A program made the translations under genes and the position numbers. This document shows positions 40,511 through 50,068 of a DNA stretch of 64,000 nt, one piece after another. This DNA is from Saccharospirillaceae bacterium (GTDB lineage: Bacteria; Pseudomonadota; Gammaproteobacteria; Pseudomonadales; Oceanobacteraceae): the NCBI GenBank assembly GCA_021208685.1, contig JAJOJJ010000019.1, positions 49,265 through 113,264 on the forward strand, read 5' to 3'. Under the pieces are notes generated by a model. That model worked only from the letters and a program-made list of their open reading frames with translations, was not told the origin of the DNA and did no database searches. Positions within the stretch are counted from its first letter, which is position 1. Every line of letters starts with the position of its first letter.

Positions 40511-41386
40511 ATGCCTATGTCACTCATTGCCCAGTTACGCAGCCTGTCACTGCAACCGGTTGACAGCACGAATGGCCTGATTCTGCCGTTCCGCACCCGT
40601 CTGCCGCAAAGCCTGCGCCGCGTCCCATTTACTGATCCGTGTCTGATGCTGATTCTGCAGGGGGAAAAACAACTGCACGCCAGCGCTCATTCCACAGAGC
40701 CTTTACCCGCCGGACAGATGCTGCTGATTCCTGCTGGCTGTGAACTCACCTTTACCAATCAGCCCGATGAGCACAGTCAGTATCTGGCCTGGGTCATCCG
40801 TTTACCGGCGGATGATTTACTGCCGCTGGGACGCGGGCCAGTGAATCGCGGACTGCAAAGATTCCATTCCGACCCGCTGCTGTTAACCCTGATGCAGCAA
40901 TGGCTGCAATTACAGCCGCTTCTGTCAGATCCGCAGCAGCTGTTGCAGGCCCGGCGCCGTGAGATCACTCTGCGTCTGGCCGAGCTGGGTTACAGCGCCG
41001 AACTGCGCAGTGGTCTGCAACAGCAATTAAGCCGCCGGGTGCAAACCGTTGTCAGCGAAGACCTGAGCCACGACTGGCAAATGACCGAAGTCTGCCAGCG
41101 CTTAGCCGTCAGTGAATCCACTCTGCGCCGCAAACTGTCCGACGAACAGCACAGCTTCCGCGACCTGCTCAGCCAACTGCGTCTGACACAGGGACTGAAC
41201 CTGCTGCAAACGACCCGTCTCAGCGTGCAGCAAGTGGCCGATGCCTGTGGTTACCGCTCCGCCTCACGTTTCAGTGAACGCTTCCGTGAACGCTTTGGCA
41301 CCAGCCCGGCAGAACTCCGCCAGAGCCAGAGTGCAGAAGCACCGGCGTGGCAAACGACGGTTTCAGGCTCAATCCTGACCGTTTAA
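40511..41386 (+). CDS. AraC-family transcriptional regulator
   Basis: 291 residues. The N-terminal AraC_N-type cupin sensor (FTDPCLMLILQGEKQLH, AGQMLLIPAGCELTF) is followed by a C-terminal pair of helix-turn-helix motifs (WQMTEVCQRLAVSESTLRRKL and LSVQQVADACGYRSASRFSERFRERFG). ATG codons at 40511 and 40517 are both possible; neither has a strong ribosome-binding site. The target is unknown; the flanking fadL and PEBP genes are candidates. Confidence 0.93.
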   Translation: MPMSLIAQLRSLSLQPVDSTNGLILPFRTRLPQSLRRVPFTDPCLMLILQGEKQLHASAHSTEPLPAGQMLLIPAGCELTFTNQPDEHSQYLAWVIRLPADDLLPLGRGPVNRGLQRFHSDPLLLTLMQQWLQLQPLLSDPQQLLQARRREITLRLAELGYSAELRSGLQQQLSRRVQTVVSEDLSHDWQMTEVCQRLAVSESTLRRKLSDEQHSFRDLLSQLRLTQGLNLLQTTRLSVQQVADACGYRSASRFSERFRERFGTSPAELRQSQSAEAPAWQTTVSGSILTV

Positions 41387-41457
41387 GGCGTACCGGCCGC
41401 CTGACCATCACGTAATCTGAGAAGCATCCGAACAACGGAAACCCACAGGAGATTACA

Positions 41458-42000
41458 ATGAAGCGCCTATTGATATTACTGACCACCGCAACCCTCTGGA
41501 GCCAGACCGCCCTGGCTGATTTCCGTCTGCAAAGTACCGATATCAACAGCGGCAAACCGATGCCGAAAGCGCAGGAATTCAACGGTTTTGGCTGTGATGG
41601 GGGCAATGTATCGCCGCAACTGAGCTGGACTGGCGCACCCGAAGGCACCAAAAGTTTTGCCATTACCGCCTATGATCCGGACGCTCCGACCGGCAGTGGC
41701 TGGTGGCATTGGCTGGTGTTTAATATTCCGGCCGACATCACCCATCTGAAGGCAGGAGCCAGCGGCCAGTCCATGCCCGAAGGCAGCACCGAAAGCCGCA
41801 CGGATTATGGTGTGCCCGGCTTTGGCGGTGCCTGTCCACCCAAAGGTGATAAGGCTCACCGCTATCAGTTCACCGTCTATGCCTTAAATACCGACACACT
41901 GGATCTGGCGCCCGACAGCTCAGGTGCGCTGGTGGGTTACTATCTGAATGGTCATGCTCTGGCAAAAGCAACGCTGGAAGCCCTGTACCAGCGTCCGTAA
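41458..42000 (+). CDS. exported YbhB/YbcL-type PEBP protein
   Basis: 180 residues with a signal peptide (LLILLTTATLWSQTALA) and a good AGGAGA ribosome-binding site. The phosphatidylethanolamine-binding-like fold is shown by NGFGCDGGNVSPQLSWTGAPEGTKSFAITAYDPDAPTGSGWWHWLVFNIP and by DYGVPGFGGACPPKGDKAHRYQFTVYAL. Bacterial members of this Raf-kinase-inhibitor-like family are mostly periplasmic and of unknown function. It follows the AraC regulator by 71 bases on the same strand and ends at a hairpin facing the next convergent gene. Confidence 0.93.
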   Translation: MKRLLILLTTATLWSQTALADFRLQSTDINSGKPMPKAQEFNGFGCDGGNVSPQLSWTGAPEGTKSFAITAYDPDAPTGSGWWHWLVFNIPADITHLKAGASGQSMPEGSTESRTDYGVPGFGGACPPKGDKAHRYQFTVYALNTDTLDLAPDSSGALVGYYLNGHALAKATLEALYQRP

Positions 42001-42007
42001 CAGCACA

Positions 42008-42035
42008 GAACCTGCCACCGTCCGGCGGCAGGTTC
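42008..42035. terminator. hairpin after the PEBP gene
   Basis: GAACCTGCC and GGCAGGTTC form a perfect 9-bp stem with an inner GC-rich loop, between converging genes. It has no T-run, so it may end or protect both transcripts. Confidence 0.55.
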
Positions 42036-42046
42036 GTACCTGTTCT

Positions 42047-42418
42047 TCAATGAGCCAGCGATAAGCGCGCAATCTCATTGCGGTTACGCAGCGCATCGTC
42101 TTTGCTGCCGAACAGCTGCACATCGTTCAGGGTAATCAGCAGCACAAAACCGCCCGCCAGCCCGACATACCCGGCCCGGTGTTCCAATACAAAGCGGCCA
42201 CTTTCCATCACTAACCCCAGCGGCAAAGCGACACTCGCCACCAAACCATTGCCCAGGGCATCACCCACGGCTCCGAACGAGCGATACAAGGCTAACGCAT
42301 CCGTGCTGATGGCCAGCACGGTGCCATTCTGCAGGCCGGCCAGATCAACCATAACACCCGATGGCAACTGTCGTTGCTCCAGACGGGTTATCAGGTCTGA
42401 GGTATTTTCAATCAACAT
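42047..42418 (-). CDS. small protein of unknown function
   Basis: 123 residues from ATG 42418, which is preceded by GGAG at a 6-base spacing. The sequence is hydrophobic-rich without being clearly membrane-spanning (GNGLVASVALPLGLVMESGRFVLEHRAGYVGLAGGFVLLI) and has no signal peptide or cysteines. I do not recognise the family. It stands alone on its strand, converging with the PEBP gene. The ribosome-binding site and normal composition support it as a real gene. Confidence 0.65.
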   Translation of the reverse strand: MLIENTSDLITRLEQRQLPSGVMVDLAGLQNGTVLAISTDALALYRSFGAVGDALGNGLVASVALPLGLVMESGRFVLEHRAGYVGLAGGFVLLITLNDVQLFGSKDDALRNRNEIARLSLAH

Positions 42419-42498
42419 CACACGCTCCGGCGGCCAGTAAAAAAATAAGAGGCATTATACACACGCGGGGACGGTCATTACCGCAGTGAACAGACCCT

Positions 42499-42537
42499 TA
42501 CGCCAGCACCAGAGGCAGGATTCCTGATGCTGGCGTA
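42499..42537. other. long hairpin in the gap before the second chemoreceptor
   Basis: TACGCCAGCA and TGCTGGCGTA form a perfect 10-bp stem around a 19-base loop that itself contains AGG/CCT. It sits mid-gap, about 80 bases upstream of the divergent gene start at 42418 and 180 bases before the chemoreceptor. No T-run follows. It could be an operator or the end of an unseen RNA. Confidence 0.4.
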
Positions 42538-42717
42538 TTCCACGTTTCTTTCTTTGCCCTGTCCCAGATCAAGGATGCCTCTGCACTGGCAGGTGAATAT
42601 TAAAAAGTATTCTATTATTAACAGAACCTCTGATGAATTAAGAGGTACCTTAAAATCTCACAATCTTCTGTTCAGAAAGCCAAGGGACAAATCGTTTATT
42701 CACAAGTGATGGAGAAC

Positions 42718-44343
42718 ATGATGTTAAGAAATATGCGTATCGCGCAACGTGCGATGCTCTTTTTTGGTTTGCTTGGATTGATAACCTTAATGCTGGGACT
42801 GTTTACCGTTCAGCAACTCAACCGGCTGAACAACAGCATTAACATGCTGGGTAAAGACTCCCTGCCCAAAGTTGAGGGCATCGGAGAAATGCGCCGCGAC
42901 TTTCTCTACACCCGCCTTTACGCCGTGAATCTGGTCAACAGTAAAACCAGCGAACAGAGCAACCAGTTCAGCCGGCGTCTGGCGGAAGTCACGTCCAGCT
43001 ATAAAGCCGCCGAAGCGGATATGAAAAAGCGCGTCAATACACCGGAATCAAAACAAAAATTGCAGGCTATCATCAGCGATAAAAACGAATACGACAAACG
43101 CCTGCAACAACTGCTGGATATGATGGCCAGTGCCGATCCGGAAACCATCCGCAACTTCCGGGTGCAATATATTGATGCACTGAGCATTGGCATTACCGAT
43201 GCGTTGAATGATCTGGCGCGTTACGAAGGCGAGGTCGCCGATCACGCTGTCGATATGGCAGCGACCACTTACAGCACATCCAGTATGGCTATTTACACAG
43301 CGATTGGTGCGGCCCTGCTTACCGTCATTATTCTTGCCAGCCTGTTCAGCAACAGTATTGTTACCCCACTGGATAAAGCCGTCAGCGCCGCCCAACGCAT
43401 TGCCAGTGGTGACCTGAGTCAGAGCATCAGCGATCACGGACGTGATGAAGCCGCGGCGATGATGGAAGCTATGCACCGTATGCAGGAGCAACTGCGCAGC
43501 ACGCTGAATCATATTGCCGACTCCTCACAGCAGTTATCCACAACCTCAGAAGAATTGAGCGTTGTGACCAACGAATCCAGTGACATTGTCCACCAGCAGA
43601 GCGCACAACTGGAACAGGCGGCGACCGCCGTGAATCAACTGACCGTAGCCGTGGATGAAGTCGCCAACAGCGCCAATACAACCTCATCCAACTCTGAACA
43701 GGTAAATGAAAAAGCCCGTCAGGGACAGAGTAAACTGGATGAGACCATTCGTACGATTGATCAGCTGGCGGCCGAGATCGGTAATACCGCCAACGGTATT
43801 TCTGCGCTGGCAGGCAATGTTAAAGACATAGGCCAGGTCATTGATGTGATTCGCTCGATTGCCGAGCAAACCAACCTGCTGGCCCTGAATGCCGCGATAG
43901 AAGCGGCGCGCGCCGGTGAATCCGGCCGTGGGTTTGCGGTGGTTGCTGACGAAGTACGCGCTCTGGCGCACCGTACGCAGGAATCGACCAAAGAAATTGA
44001 ACGCATGATCCAGACCGTTCAAACGGCTACCGATTCCGCCGTGATAAATATGGAAAACAGCAACCACTGGGCGATGAATACGCTGAAAATGGCCAACGAA
44101 GCAGGCACATCATTAGGGGAAATTACCGGCCTGATCAGCAACATCAACGAACAGAATCTGAACATCGCCAGTGCGGCCGAAGAGCAGGCCATGGTCGCCC
44201 GCGAGGTGGATAAGAATCTGGTCGCTATCCGTGACCTGTCGTTCCAGACATCCGCCGGAGCCAACCAGACCCATGCCTCCAGTCAGGAGCTGGCACGGCT
44301 GGCAGAGCAGCTTAATGGATTGCTGTTGACGTTCAGACTGTAA
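42718..44343 (+). CDS. methyl-accepting chemotaxis protein with periplasmic four-helix sensor
   Basis: 541 residues from ATG 42718, just after GGAG; upstream in-frame codons at 42706-42709 place no ribosome-binding site. The first transmembrane helix is near residues 10-30 ([20 protein letters not shown]), followed by a helical periplasmic sensor of about 150 residues (4HB_MCP type), a second transmembrane helix near 185-205 ([20 protein letters not shown]), a HAMP domain and a cytoplasmic signalling domain with [35 protein letters not shown]. The ligand is unknown. With the Aer-like receptor and motAB it shows chemotactic motility. Confidence 0.94.
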   Translation: MMLRNMRIAQRAMLFFGLLGLITLMLGLFTVQQLNRLNNSINMLGKDSLPKVEGIGEMRRDFLYTRLYAVNLVNSKTSEQSNQFSRRLAEVTSSYKAAEADMKKRVNTPESKQKLQAIISDKNEYDKRLQQLLDMMASADPETIRNFRVQYIDALSIGITDALNDLARYEGEVADHAVDMAATTYSTSSMAIYTAIGAALLTVIILASLFSNSIVTPLDKAVSAAQRIASGDLSQSISDHGRDEAAAMMEAMHRMQEQLRSTLNHIADSSQQLSTTSEELSVVTNESSDIVHQQSAQLEQAATAVNQLTVAVDEVANSANTTSSNSEQVNEKARQGQSKLDETIRTIDQLAAEIGNTANGISALAGNVKDIGQVIDVIRSIAEQTNLLALNAAIEAARAGESGRGFAVVADEVRALAHRTQESTKEIERMIQTVQTATDSAVINMENSNHWAMNTLKMANEAGTSLGEITGLISNINEQNLNIASAAEEQAMVAREVDKNLVAIRDLSFQTSAGANQTHASSQELARLAEQLNGLLLTFRL

Positions 44344-44352
44344 GCGCAGGTT

Positions 44353-44601
44353 CTAAAACAGCTCAATATCATCGCCGTCAGGTTCATCCCGGCGGCGGCG
44401 ATCATTCTCTTCCGCCAGCACAAGATCTTTCAGATCACGCAATTCATCATCGTTCAGCGCCGTAATATCAAGCGCCTGAAAAGTACGCTTCAGAACGGTA
44501 TAGGCCTGAAAACACTGCTGATGAGCCGGTCCTTTCAGCGGTACGGTGAGCCCACCCAGACCAAACACGGGTTTTTTGCAGAAGACACAATTGAGCGACA
44601 T
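44353..44601 (-). CDS. small protein with a possible zinc site
   Basis: 82 residues with AAGGAA before the start. The N-terminal half has CVFCKK (Cys5, Cys8) and AHQQCF (His27, Cys30), a CxxC/HxxC arrangement that could bind zinc. The C-terminal half is acidic and helical (LRDLKDLVLAEENDRRRRDEPDGDD). I recognise no named family. It converges with the chemoreceptor gene, with a 9-base gap. Confidence 0.65.
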   Translation of the reverse strand: MSLNCVFCKKPVFGLGGLTVPLKGPAHQQCFQAYTVLKRTFQALDITALNDDELRDLKDLVLAEENDRRRRDEPDGDDIELF

Positions 44602-44749
44602 AACGATTCCTTCTGATCATGTCCTCTATTCTAGTCAAGCATGTACAACCCACACCCAGCCGTACAACGTTTAACAGCCAAAGGCATGACTTTCGTGTCA
44701 TGGGTGAGTGACGTTTACGCCATCACAGGATGGGCACCGATAATGGCAA

Positions 44750-44787
44750 AAAAATCCATGACGCCAGACCAGCCGGCCTGACGTCAT
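44750..44787 (-). terminator. rho-independent terminator of the TSP3-repeat gene
   Basis: On the minus strand ATGACGTCAG pairs along its length with CTGGCGTCAT (one G-U), with a 10-base GC-rich loop. It is followed by GGATTTTTTTG. It lies 20 bases after the stop at 44807. Confidence 0.85.
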
Positions 44788-44806
44788 AACCGTCCGGAGA
44801 ACGGGG

Positions 44807-47338
44807 TTAGTCGGTACTGTTGAGCCAACGTTCAACCCGATTACCCGCTTTATCTTCCGCCATCAGCTGCCAGCGTTCACTGTTGGCTTTCAGCGCACAA
44901 GGCACACGGAAATGGCCGGTGTAAATCACGTCACCTTCACAGACGTCTCCGGCCGGGTTTTGCAGCCAGATACGCGCCAGCCCCATGCCATCGTCATAGA
45001 CCATGCCCTGCACCAGCGTTGGCTCTGTCGCTGACCAGCGCACGTAATCAAGCACCGGAGGCTCATGATCAGGGAAGCTGGTCGCAGACCATTCATCGGT
45101 ACCTTCCTGCTGCTCAACACTGTTGGCAAAACCATCGCCGTCGCGGTCCGGGTCACGGTGATCGCCAATGCCATCAGCGTCCAGGTCTGCCCATTCACGG
45201 CGGTCATCCGGAAAAGCATCGGCATCGTTCAGATGACCATCGCCATCCCGGTCATCGTCCAGCGCATCCGGGATGCCATCGCGGTCGATATCGGCGGGGG
45301 TGCTTCGCGCATCACGCGGGTCGGTGTTCATCGCCACTTCGTAGTCGTTACTGATGCCGTCGCCGTCAATATCAACATCGCTGTTATCGCCGACACCATC
45401 ACCGTCCAGGTCGGCCCATTCACGGCGATCATCCGGGAAGGCATCGGCATTGTTCAGATGACCATCGCCGTCGCGGTCGTCGTCCAGCGCATCGGGAATG
45501 CCATCCTCATCCAGATCCGCCGGTGTGCTTTGTGCATCACGGGGGTCGAAACCTAACGGCACTTCCCAGTCGTTGCGGATGCCGTCGCCATCGATATCGC
45601 GGTCGCTGTTGTCACCTGTGCCATCGCCGTCAAGGTCAGCCCATTCGCGGAAATCACGCGGAAAGGCATCGGTGTCATTCCGATAGCCATCACCGTCAAT
45701 GTCATCGTCAATCACATCGGGCAAACGATCATGATCCAGATCCGCAGGCACGGAAGCGGCATAATCCGGATCGGTTCCGGCCAACAGTTCATGATCATTG
45801 CGGATACCGTCACCATCGCGGTCAGGATCGCTGTTATCACCGATACCATCACCGTCAAGATCAAACCATTCGGTCGGGTCTGCCGGGAACAGATCCATCG
45901 CATTGCCAATGCTGTCGCCATCCAGATCACTGTCGAGGGCATCCGGAATGCCGTCGCCATCCAGATCGGTCGGGACACTGGTGGCTTCCGCCGGGTTAAA
46001 CCCCAGAGTCCGTTCGTATTCGTTATCGATGCCGTCGTTATCCAGATCCGCATCGCTGTTATCACCGATACCATCACCGTCAAAATCGGCCCATTCGGAA
46101 CGGTCGAGCGCAAAAATATCCAGCTCATTGGCGATACCATCACCATCGATATCGGCATCAATCACATCGGCGATGCCATCCTGATCCAGATCCGACGGTT
46201 TATTCAACAAGTCGAGATCATCGCTGCCGGCCTGCTGTTCAAGTTCATTACTGAAACCATCGTTGTCACGGTCGGGGTCGGCGTTGTCACCGATGCCGTC
46301 GCCATCGGTATCACGCCACTCCTGCGGATCATCCGAAAATGCATCGAAGCGGTTTTCACTGCCATCACCATCGCGGTCGGTATCAAAGGCATCCGGCATA
46401 CCATCATTATCCGCATCCGCCGGCTTGCTTGAGGCATCACGGGGGTCGGTGCCCAGATGCATTTCGAACACATTGGGAATGCCATCGCCGTCGGCGTCGA
46501 CATCTTTATTGTCCGGTATGCCATCGCCATCAGTATCCGCAGACTCCAATGCATCTTCCGGATACAGATCGCGCGCGTTGATCACACCGTCGCCATCCAT
46601 ATCGTCGTCGAGCGCATCCGGAATGCCGTCACCGTCCAGATCCAATGGCACTGAGTTACGGTCGCGCGGGTCGGTACCGGCCTGTAATTCCAGTGCGTTG
46701 CTGACGCCGTCGTTATCCAGATCAGGATCGGCGTTATCGCCAATACCATCGCCATCCAGATCAGCCCATTCTTTGGCATTCAGCGGGAAGGCATCGGCGG
46801 CATTGTCGACGCCATCGTTGTCCATATCCGTGTCGAGCAGGTCTGGCCAGCCATCACCATCCTGATCAACCGGGGTTGAGCGGCTGTCGCGCGGATCGTA
46901 ATTCAGCTGCACTTCAAGGTCGTTGCGGATGCCATCGTTGTCGGTATCGAGGTCAGCATTATCGCCGACACCGTCACGGTCGGTATCCAGCCACTCACGG
47001 TCATCCAGCGGGAAGTCATCATTACGGTTCACCACCCCATCGTTATCCCAGTCGTCATCAATCGCATCGGGGATACCGTCATGATCAACGTCGGTCTGGT
47101 CAGCGACGTCGGGGTTGGTACCCGCAGCCTGCTCCAGAAAGTTAGAGACACCATCGCCATCGCGGTCGGTATCAAGGTGGTCGGCAATGCCGTCGTTGTC
47201 GATATCATCCAGTGCGGCCATGCTGTGATGGCTGCTCAGCACGGCACTGAATATGAGCGCAGCACACAGCATATGGCGCGCAGGAGCCTGCCAGAAAGAA
47301 CAGGCCCATGCGGAAGAAGATGTGAAAAAAGAATGCAT
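44807..47338 (-). CDS. exported thrombospondin type 3-repeat (calcium-binding) protein
   Basis: 843 residues. A signal peptide at about residues 20-41 (MLCAALIFSAVLSSHHSMA) is followed by about ten copies of a 75-residue acidic unit, then a C-terminal domain of about 85 residues (PPVLDYVRWSATEPTLVQGMVYDD) with the look of a beta-sandwich. Each unit carries several DxDxDGxxD loops (for example DLDGDGIGDN, DDDRDGDG) plus a conserved EWADLDGDG and GTDPRD, as in TSP3 calcium-binding repeats. The protein should be very acidic, stiffened by Ca2+ and secreted or surface-exposed. Start context is poor (no clear ribosome-binding site before 47338). It follows a small membrane-protein gene by 34 bases. 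Confidence 0.88.
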   Translation of the reverse strand: MHSFFTSSSAWACSFWQAPARHMLCAALIFSAVLSSHHSMAALDDIDNDGIADHLDTDRDGDGVSNFLEQAAGTNPDVADQTDVDHDGIPDAIDDDWDNDGVVNRNDDFPLDDREWLDTDRDGVGDNADLDTDNDGIRNDLEVQLNYDPRDSRSTPVDQDGDGWPDLLDTDMDNDGVDNAADAFPLNAKEWADLDGDGIGDNADPDLDNDGVSNALELQAGTDPRDRNSVPLDLDGDGIPDALDDDMDGDGVINARDLYPEDALESADTDGDGIPDNKDVDADGDGIPNVFEMHLGTDPRDASSKPADADNDGMPDAFDTDRDGDGSENRFDAFSDDPQEWRDTDGDGIGDNADPDRDNDGFSNELEQQAGSDDLDLLNKPSDLDQDGIADVIDADIDGDGIANELDIFALDRSEWADFDGDGIGDNSDADLDNDGIDNEYERTLGFNPAEATSVPTDLDGDGIPDALDSDLDGDSIGNAMDLFPADPTEWFDLDGDGIGDNSDPDRDGDGIRNDHELLAGTDPDYAASVPADLDHDRLPDVIDDDIDGDGYRNDTDAFPRDFREWADLDGDGTGDNSDRDIDGDGIRNDWEVPLGFDPRDAQSTPADLDEDGIPDALDDDRDGDGHLNNADAFPDDRREWADLDGDGVGDNSDVDIDGDGISNDYEVAMNTDPRDARSTPADIDRDGIPDALDDDRDGDGHLNDADAFPDDRREWADLDADGIGDHRDPDRDGDGFANSVEQQEGTDEWSATSFPDHEPPVLDYVRWSATEPTLVQGMVYDDGMGLARIWLQNPAGDVCEGDVIYTGHFRVPCALKANSERWQLMAEDKAGNRVERWLNSTD
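45070..47215 (-). repeat. tandem 225-bp coding repeats of the TSP3 protein
   Basis: About 9.5 in-frame units of 225 bases (75 codons). The two units nearest the 3' end, around 45170-45630, are the most alike at protein level (shared STPAD, DGIPDALDDDRDGDGHLN and ADAFPDDRREWADLD), suggesting recent duplication. The other units differ more, so the array is mostly old. The strong period also creates long open frames on the other strand that are not genes. Confidence 0.85.
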
Positions 47339-47372
47339 AAAGGATCTGCTGATTATGTGTTTTTATTATTTT

Positions 47373-47750
47373 TTATGGTTGCGCCGCACGGTCACTGGCT
47401 GCGCTGCTTTCCGCCTGAACACTCATATCGTGACGGCAATGAATGCCACGGTTTTTCTGATCAACCAGAATGCCCGCTACTTCCTTGCCATTATCAGGAC
47501 GCAACAGCAGATAACCGCCGACACAGAAGGCTGTTTTACCTGAGTTTTTCTGGGAAATTTTAAGATCGGTTTCAGGCGTGATGGCCAGTAAACGGAATTC
47601 ATCCACAACGGCGCTGTCCTGTTCAGACGGGTGTTTGATATAACCGTAATATTCCAGCGCCAGCACCGCGACAATAATACCGGCGATAAACCCCAGACCG
47701 ATCCATTTCGGGTAATCCACGTCCTGTGCCGCTGGCTGTTGCTCGTTCAT
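47373..47750 (-). CDS. small single-span membrane protein of unknown function
   Basis: 125 residues with GGGGA before the ATG. One transmembrane helix near residues 17-35 (IGLGFIAGIIVAVLALEYYGYI) is followed by a hydrophilic domain with two cysteines (FCVGGYLLL and GIHCRHD). The Cys pair could form a periplasmic disulphide if the domain is outside. It lies 65 bases downstream of ubiX and 34 bases upstream of the TSP3-repeat gene on the same strand. A link to export or anchoring of the repeat protein is conceivable but not shown. Confidence 0.68.
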   Translation of the reverse strand: MNEQQPAAQDVDYPKWIGLGFIAGIIVAVLALEYYGYIKHPSEQDSAVVDEFRLLAITPETDLKISQKNSGKTAFCVGGYLLLRPDNGKEVAGILVDQKNRGIHCRHDMSVQAESSAASDRAAQP

Positions 47751-47815
47751 GCTTGTTTCCCCAATGTTTGTTTATTAACTGTCCGCTCAGGCGGCACAAA
47801 GCCATCATCATGCCA

Positions 47816-48433
47816 CTAACCGGGCACATTATCCTTGCCCCAGGCCGGCATCAGTTGCTGTTCAATTCCTAACTGGTTGAGAATGCGTGCAACAATAAAA
47901 TCAATTAAATCCTGAATGCTCTGAGGCTCATGATAAAAACCCGGACTGGCTGGCAAAATGACAGCCCCCATGCGCGTCAGCGTGAGCATATTCTGCAGGT
48001 GAATCTCCGAATAGGGTGTCTCACGCGGTACCAGAATCAGCTTGCGCCGCTCTTTTAACGCCACATCGGCCGCCCGTTCAATCAGGTTATTACTGGCTCC
48101 GGTGGCAATGGCCGACAAGGTGCCAGTGGAGCACGGGCAGATCACCACTGGACCAGGCTGACCCGACCCGGAAGCCCAGGGCGCCATCCAGTCTTCACGG
48201 CCAAACACCCGCAGCTGTGTAGCATCCACCTGAAAATACTGTTGTAAAAAGGTTGCCTGAGCGGCGGGATTGCCCGGCAGAGCCAGCGGTGTTTCAGTGG
48301 CGAATACCAACTGCGCCGCCTTCGACACAATGACATCCACCCGCTGCCCCACCGCCAGCAACACCCCGATCAGACGCAGCGCATAGAGGCTGCCGGATGC
48401 GCCGGTAACCGCGACACAAATGCGTGAACTCAT
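47816..48433 (-). CDS. ubiX: flavin prenyltransferase UbiX
   Basis: 205 residues of the UbiX/Pad1 flavoprotein family, with the FMN-binding VAVTGASGSLYALRLIGVL, PCSTGTLSAIATGASNNLIERAADV and LVPRETPYSEIHLQNMLTLTRMGAVILPASPGFYH. It makes the prenylated FMN cofactor used by UbiD in ubiquinone synthesis. Its ATG overlaps the mpl stop by 4 bases, an arrangement common in gammaproteobacteria. No ubiD is in the window. Confidence 0.96.
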   Translation of the reverse strand: MSSRICVAVTGASGSLYALRLIGVLLAVGQRVDVIVSKAAQLVFATETPLALPGNPAAQATFLQQYFQVDATQLRVFGREDWMAPWASGSGQPGPVVICPCSTGTLSAIATGASNNLIERAADVALKERRKLILVPRETPYSEIHLQNMLTLTRMGAVILPASPGFYHEPQSIQDLIDFIVARILNQLGIEQQLMPAWGKDNVPG

Positions 48434-49833
48434 ACAGCCTCCGTCCGCTGCTGCAATGCGGCCAGCAGTTTACGCGGCATACCGGCAAAGCTGCCGTTTG
48501 ACATGACGACAATCCGGTCACCGGCGCGGGCCGCCGCAACCACCGCAGCCATCAGCGCCTGATGGTCGGTAAACGATTGCCCGGCCATGCGACTGGCCGC
48601 TGCAACCTCGGCCAGTGACCAGCCGATATTGTCCGGCTGAAACCAGAACGCCCGATCCGCCGCATCAACCGATGCCGCCAGCTCGGATTTATGCACACCC
48701 AGTTTCATGGTGTTCGAACGTGGTTCCAGCACGGCCAGAATCCGGCCCTGCGGATTCTCCTGCTGCAGGCGCGCCCGTGCGCCTTCGAGTGTCGTGGCAA
48801 TGGCGGTCGGATGATGGGCAAAATCGTCGTAAACGCGGATGCCGGACGCTTCACCCACCAGCTCCATACGGCGCTTCACCGACGCGAACTCACTCAGCGC
48901 CGCAGCGGCAATGTCAGGAGTAACGCCCATATGGCGGGCGGCCAGCATGGCGGCAATGGCATTGCTGATGTTATGCAAGCCGCTGAGATTCCAGCGCACC
49001 TGAACACACGGGTTACCAGCGACGCTATTCCCGGTAAGACTGCGCAGGCTGAACTGCGAGGCATCAGCCGCATCCAGCCGCCATTGCCAATCGGCACCGT
49101 CCTGCTCACTGAAGCGTACGACCGGCGTCCAGCAACCCTGCGCCAGAACCCGTTCGAGGGCTTCCTCGCCTGCGGGCAGCACAATATGACCATTGGCCGG
49201 AACGGTACGCACCAGATGATGGAACTGGCGCTCAATGGCAGCCAGATCGGGGAAAATATCCGCGTGGTCGAATTCAAGATTGTTCATGATCAGCGTGCGC
49301 GGCTGGTAATGAACGAATTTGGAGCGCTTATCAAAAAACGCCGTGTCGTATTCATCGGCTTCGATCACGAAAAACGGTGATTCGCCGAGACGCGCTGAGA
49401 CGGAAAAATTCTGCGGCACACCGCCAATCAGAAAACCCGGTTTCATCCCGGCGTATTCCAGAATCCAGGCCAGCATGCTGCTGGTCGTGGTCTTGCCATG
49501 AGTACCGGATACCGCCGCGACCCAGCGGCCACGCAACACATATTGCCCCAGCCACTGTGGGCCGGACATATACGGCAAACCGCGATTCAGCACATATTCA
49601 ACCGACGGATTTCCACGCGACATGGCATTGCCGACAATCACCAGATCGGTATCCGCAGGAATATTGGCCGGATCAAAGCCTTCACTCAATGCAATACCGG
49701 CAGCTTCGAGCTGATCACTCATCGGCGGATAAACACCGGCATCGCTGCCGGAAACCTCATGTCCGAGCTGCTTGGCCAGCTGTGCCAGAGAGCCCATAAA
49801 GGTGCCGCAGATACCGAGAATGTGCAGACGCAT
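48430..49833 (-). CDS. mpl: UDP-N-acetylmuramate:L-Ala-gamma-D-Glu-meso-DAP ligase Mpl
   Basis: 467 residues of the Mur ligase family. Key elements are the N-terminal HILGICGTFMGSLAQLAKQLGHEVSGSDA, the ATP-binding SGTHGKTTTSSML near residue 110, the divalent-metal segment FFVIEADEYDTAFFDKRSKF and NLEFDHADIF, and a C-terminal HHPTAIATTLEGAR. Mpl returns the tripeptide from recycled cell wall to UDP-MurNAc. The sequence IGGVPQNF is typical of Mpl rather than MurC. It overlaps ubiX downstream, so the two form an operon. Confidence 0.96.
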   Translation of the reverse strand: MRLHILGICGTFMGSLAQLAKQLGHEVSGSDAGVYPPMSDQLEAAGIALSEGFDPANIPADTDLVIVGNAMSRGNPSVEYVLNRGLPYMSGPQWLGQYVLRGRWVAAVSGTHGKTTTSSMLAWILEYAGMKPGFLIGGVPQNFSVSARLGESPFFVIEADEYDTAFFDKRSKFVHYQPRTLIMNNLEFDHADIFPDLAAIERQFHHLVRTVPANGHIVLPAGEEALERVLAQGCWTPVVRFSEQDGADWQWRLDAADASQFSLRSLTGNSVAGNPCVQVRWNLSGLHNISNAIAAMLAARHMGVTPDIAAAALSEFASVKRRMELVGEASGIRVYDDFAHHPTAIATTLEGARARLQQENPQGRILAVLEPRSNTMKLGVHKSELAASVDAADRAFWFQPDNIGWSLAEVAAASRMAGQSFTDHQALMAAVVAAARAGDRIVVMSNGSFAGMPRKLLAALQQRTEAV

Positions 49834-50068
49834 GTTTCTACCGCTTCCAGATTATTAACCGCGCTAGTGTACTGATAACACTCTCTGCACCCAAGCATCC
49901 TTGGCGTAAAGAAGGCGTTTGCGAGAAAACAGATGCTCTTGATCTCCCCCTTATCCTGCGACAGCTAACCCTCATCCGGCTTTTCCTGACAGCAGCGCTG
50001 AAATCCGGCAGTAATTGGGGTAGTATGCGCCGCAATTTGAACCGATTCCGACCTTTGGGGAAGACACG

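Noticed and set aside
45065..46999. Long plus-strand open frames (45065-45556, 45731-46432, 46263-46865 and others) opposite the repeat gene
   Set aside because: They mirror the 225-base period of the TSP3 gene, have repetitive composition and no ribosome-binding sites; they are antisense shadows.
48691..49380. 229-codon plus-strand frame opposite mpl
   Set aside because: Antisense to a complete Mpl coding sequence; no independent support.
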